Source: Actinomycetospora cinnamomea (lineage in GTDB: Bacteria; Actinomycetota; Actinomycetes; Mycobacteriales; Pseudonocardiaceae). Taken from it: a DNA stretch of 64,000 nt. Positions 60,316-64,000 of the stretch are shown piece by piece. The notes beneath the pieces are model-generated. The model saw only the letters and a program-made list of their open reading frames with translations. It was not told where the DNA came from and did no database searches. Made by a program: the position numbers and the translations under genes. Each line of letters begins with the position of its first letter. The first letter of the stretch is position 1. The stretch is taken from positions 124,001 through 188,000 of the forward strand of contig NZ_QEKW01000006.1 in the NCBI RefSeq assembly GCF_003096675.1. Reading direction: 5' to 3'.

Positions 60316-62361
60316 TCAGCGGAAGCGGTCGAAGACCTGCTCGCGCCAGGCGGAGCGGCTGACGAGCTCGCCCATGTGCTCCTGGTACCGGCGGCGCATC
60401 GACGGCCAGGCGCGGGCCACCTCGGCATGCAGCGCCATCGACTCGCGCAGCATCGACCAGAACATCTCCCGATCGCGCTTGCGGAACGTCACCCCGGACC
60501 CGTCGGACGTCGTCACCGTCGCCCCGTCGAGGCGCGAGAGCAGGAACCACTGCCCGTGCTCGGCGGGGACGTCGCGCTGGGGGCGCTCGTGGGCGTGGGG
60601 GTCGACGGGACGCAGCTGGTGCGCCAGCCCCCGCGCCAGCGCGGCGACCTGCGACAGCCGGCCCGCCGGCGGCTTCGGCCACAGCTGGGCGTCTCGCGCG
60701 CCCACGTTCGGACGGGGGAGCTCGCCGGCGTCGCGGTGCACCGTGCCGTCCGGGAACTCCGCCCGCGTCGCCCGGACCGCACCCAGCGCCGTCGGCAGGG
60801 CCCCGAACAGCGCCCTCGGCCCGGACAGGAAGTCGCGCATCGCCATGTGGTGCAGCGCGATCGTCGAGTACTCGAGCAGGAACAGGTGGCGCAGGGTGCG
60901 CTTGAGCGAGTCGGCGAGCATCGCCCGCGGGTTGTCGGGCCCGTGCAGGGCCGCGGCCACGAGGCGGTTGCGGACGTGGAAGTACGCCTGCCAGTCGGAG
61001 CTGTCGTCCTTCTCGACGAAGCTCATGTGCCAGATCGCGACGCCGGGCACGGTGGCGGTGGGGAACCCGTGGCTGCCGGCGCGCAGGCCGTACTCGCAGT
61101 CGTCCCACTTGATGAACAGCGGCAGCGGCAGCCCGATCCGCTCGGCCACGACGCGCGGGATCAGGCACATCCACCAGGCGTTGTAGTCCACGTCGACGCG
61201 GCGGTGCATCCACAGCGTCTCGCGCAGCGAGTCGACCGCGAAGTCGTGGTCGTCCTCGGTGTGCGGGGCGATCTGCCAGAAGAACGTGCCGCGGTCGACG
61301 ACCTCGCCCATCGCGTGCAGGTGCGAGCGGGCCTGCAGGGAGAGCATCTGCCCGCCGACGAGCATCGGCTCGCGCGCGAACCGGGAGAACGCCAGCGCCC
61401 GCAGGACCGAGTCGGGCTCGAGGACGACGTCGTCGTCCATGAACAGGATCTGCTCGCAGTCGGTGGTCTCCAGGGCCTCGTACATGATCCGCGCGTAGCC
61501 GCCGGAGCCGCCGAGGTTGGGCTGGTCGACGATCCGCAGCGTCTCGCCCAGCGCCGCGGCCGCCTCGTCGAATCCGGGCTGGTCGCGCACCTTGGACGTG
61601 CCCTGGTCGGGGATGATCACGGCGGTCAGTGCCTCGCGGACCAGCGGGTCCTCGCCGAGCGCCGCCAGCGTCGCGACGCAGTCGCCCGGCCGGTTGAACG
61701 TCGGCATCCCGACGGCGACGGCGGCGCGCCCGGGCGCCGGGCGGTCGGCGTACCAGCCGCCGGAGAGCAGCTCGAGCGACGCACTCTCGCTGGAGAGGTC
61801 GAACCAGACCCAGCCGCCGTCGCCGAACGGGGTCAGCGAGACCGGGACGTCGATCTCCCGCTCGCCCTCGTCGTCGCCCTCGACGAGCTCGCCCGCGAGG
61901 TGCACGGCGACCCCCTGGGCCGTCGAGCGGTAGACGTCGACGCGGCCACGCCCGCGCACGCGCAGCCGCAGCGAGACCTCCGGGAGCACCGACCAGCGCC
62001 GCCAGTACGCGGCCGGGAAGGCGTTGAAGTACGCGGCGAACGACACCTCGCTGCGCTCGGGCAGGCGCACCGAGGTCCGCGAGGTCACCTCGGCCACCCG
62101 CGAGCCGCTGCGCCGCACGTGCATGACGTACTCGTCGGCGCTGTCGTCGAAGGTGCCCGGGCGGTACGCGGTGGGCGCGGTCGTCGTCACCGAGGTCGCG
62201 GTGCCCTCGTCCAGGTAGAGCGCCCGCACGGAGGTCGGGTCGGCCGGGCGCGGCAGGATGACGCGCTGCAGCAACGCCGATCCCGATCCCGCAGGCTGCA
62301 CCGTCGTCCCCGCCGTCCTCCTGGCGCCGCGGCGCCGTCCCTCGTCGACCGTGCTCGTCAC
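60316..62361 (-). CDS. glfT2: Galactan polymerase GlfT2
   Basis: 681 residues: an N-terminal beta-sandwich, a GT-A domain and a C-terminal helical part. Metal triad FMDDDVVLEPDSV (D309-D311), catalytic region FIKWDDCEYGLRAGSHGFPT (W419, D420-D421) and VAIWHMSFVEKDDSSDW (H445) match mycobacterial GlfT2, which builds the bulk of the galactan by alternating beta-1,5 and beta-1,6 linkages from UDP-Galf. GTG start; TACCGT seven bases upstream. It is preceded by glf on the same strand with about 270 bases between. Confidence 0.96.
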   Translation of the reverse strand: MTSTVDEGRRRGARRTAGTTVQPAGSGSALLQRVILPRPADPTSVRALYLDEGTATSVTTTAPTAYRPGTFDDSADEYVMHVRRSGSRVAEVTSRTSVRLPERSEVSFAAYFNAFPAAYWRRWSVLPEVSLRLRVRGRGRVDVYRSTAQGVAVHLAGELVEGDDEGEREIDVPVSLTPFGDGGWVWFDLSSESASLELLSGGWYADRPAPGRAAVAVGMPTFNRPGDCVATLAALGEDPLVREALTAVIIPDQGTSKVRDQPGFDEAAAALGETLRIVDQPNLGGSGGYARIMYEALETTDCEQILFMDDDVVLEPDSVLRALAFSRFAREPMLVGGQMLSLQARSHLHAMGEVVDRGTFFWQIAPHTEDDHDFAVDSLRETLWMHRRVDVDYNAWWMCLIPRVVAERIGLPLPLFIKWDDCEYGLRAGSHGFPTATVPGVAIWHMSFVEKDDSSDWQAYFHVRNRLVAAALHGPDNPRAMLADSLKRTLRHLFLLEYSTIALHHMAMRDFLSGPRALFGALPTALGAVRATRAEFPDGTVHRDAGELPRPNVGARDAQLWPKPPAGRLSQVAALARGLAHQLRPVDPHAHERPQRDVPAEHGQWFLLSRLDGATVTTSDGSGVTFRKRDREMFWSMLRESMALHAEVARAWPSMRRRYQEHMGELVSRSAWREQVFDRFR

Positions 62362-62445
62362 ACCCTCGACGGTAGCGGCGCCGACCCGGCGTCCGCGGGA
62401 GCACCCCGGCGGACCGTTCCGGGAGATCCCGGTGCGTGGCCCCGC

Positions 62446-62625
62446 TCAGCAGACCAGGCCCGTGGGGCAGTTCCGCGGGTCGAACTCGCCGCTCGGAGAG
62501 GCCGGCGTGTGGTGGGTGGTGGGGTGGGTCCCGCTGTGCGGGGCCGGGTGCCCGCCCCCGTGACCCGCACCGCCGCCGGTGGGTGCGGACCCGCTGCTGG
62601 TGTCGCAGGCCGACAGCGCGAGCAC
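62446..62625 (-). pseudogene. Lipoprotein-like fragment lacking a signal peptide
   Basis: A 59-residue frame reads VLALSACDTSSGSAPTGGGA, then a Gly/His/Pro/Thr-rich stretch and ends GEFDPRNCPTGLVC. LALSAC looks like a lipobox, but only four residues precede it before the glf stop, too few for export. It may be the truncated remains of a small lipoprotein gene, or chance. Confidence 0.35.
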
Positions 62626-62632
62626 GGCGGGA

Positions 62633-64000
<1,368 letters not shown>

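Overview
The window is 64 kb of very GC-rich DNA from an actinobacterium that builds an arabinogalactan cell wall. It carries both galactan polymerases (glfT1, glfT2), UDP-galactopyranose mutase (glf), the galactan lipid exporter (wzm/wzt), the DprE1/DprE2 epimerase and three Emb-type arabinosyltransferases. The proteasome activator Bpa is also present. None of the mycolate genes that sit in this part of mycobacterial genomes are seen. With the base composition and GTG-rich starts, this suggests Pseudonocardiaceae (for example Pseudonocardia or Actinomycetospora). That placement is an inference.

Layout. 1-3.7 kb: a leftward cobalamin/siroheme operon under a cobalamin riboswitch, with an unknown 112-residue protein, CobC-like aminotransferase, a BluB-CobT fusion and a siroheme synthase N-domain; each junction overlaps by GTGA. 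3.8-7.8 kb: LuxR-type regulator, asparaginase II, cyclodeaminase-like protein and formate-THF ligase. 7.9-11.6 kb: cutinase, AEC transporter, MobA-like transferase, F420-type oxidoreductase and a DUF985 cupin. 11.6-15.1 kb: a class A penicillin-binding protein with a long proline-rich cytoplasmic arm. 15.4-21.8 kb: SDR, formamidase, a Ser/Thr kinase with N-terminal membrane helices, DUF1707, CsbD and small unknowns. 21.9-28.1 kb: sulfite-oxidase-like molybdoprotein, ctaD, an SRPBCC/ArsR pair, DUF899, two tRNAs and an alcohol dehydrogenase. 28.1-34.7 kb: MprF-like synthase, a dienelactone-hydrolase-like protein, Pat/HisC aminotransferase, two divergent DUF1990 genes, DUF3040, a tRNA-Ser and a MarR regulator.

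34.7-53.3 kb is the cell-wall core. Its first part resembles the M. tuberculosis Rv3777-Rv3783 region: quinone oxidoreductase, cysteine-desulfurase-like protein, bpa, wzm, wzt, glfT1. It continues with emb, gtrA (inverted), emb, emb, dprE1 and dprE2. After an accessory stretch at 53.3-60.1 kb (acyltransferase, GNAT, mscL, two chaplin-like secreted proteins, MFS, membrane protein, DinB) come glfT2 and glf, then the end of an amidase gene.

How it works together: Glf makes UDP-galactofuranose. GlfT1 and GlfT2 polymerise galactan on a lipid carrier, and Wzm/Wzt exports it. DprE1/DprE2 make decaprenyl-phospho-arabinose, GtrA probably assists at the membrane, and the Emb enzymes add arabinan outside. 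Many genes start without a Shine-Dalgarno site but have a TANNNT box 6-8 bases upstream, which suggests leaderless mRNAs. Long perfect hairpins lacking clear U-tracts close several convergent gene ends.
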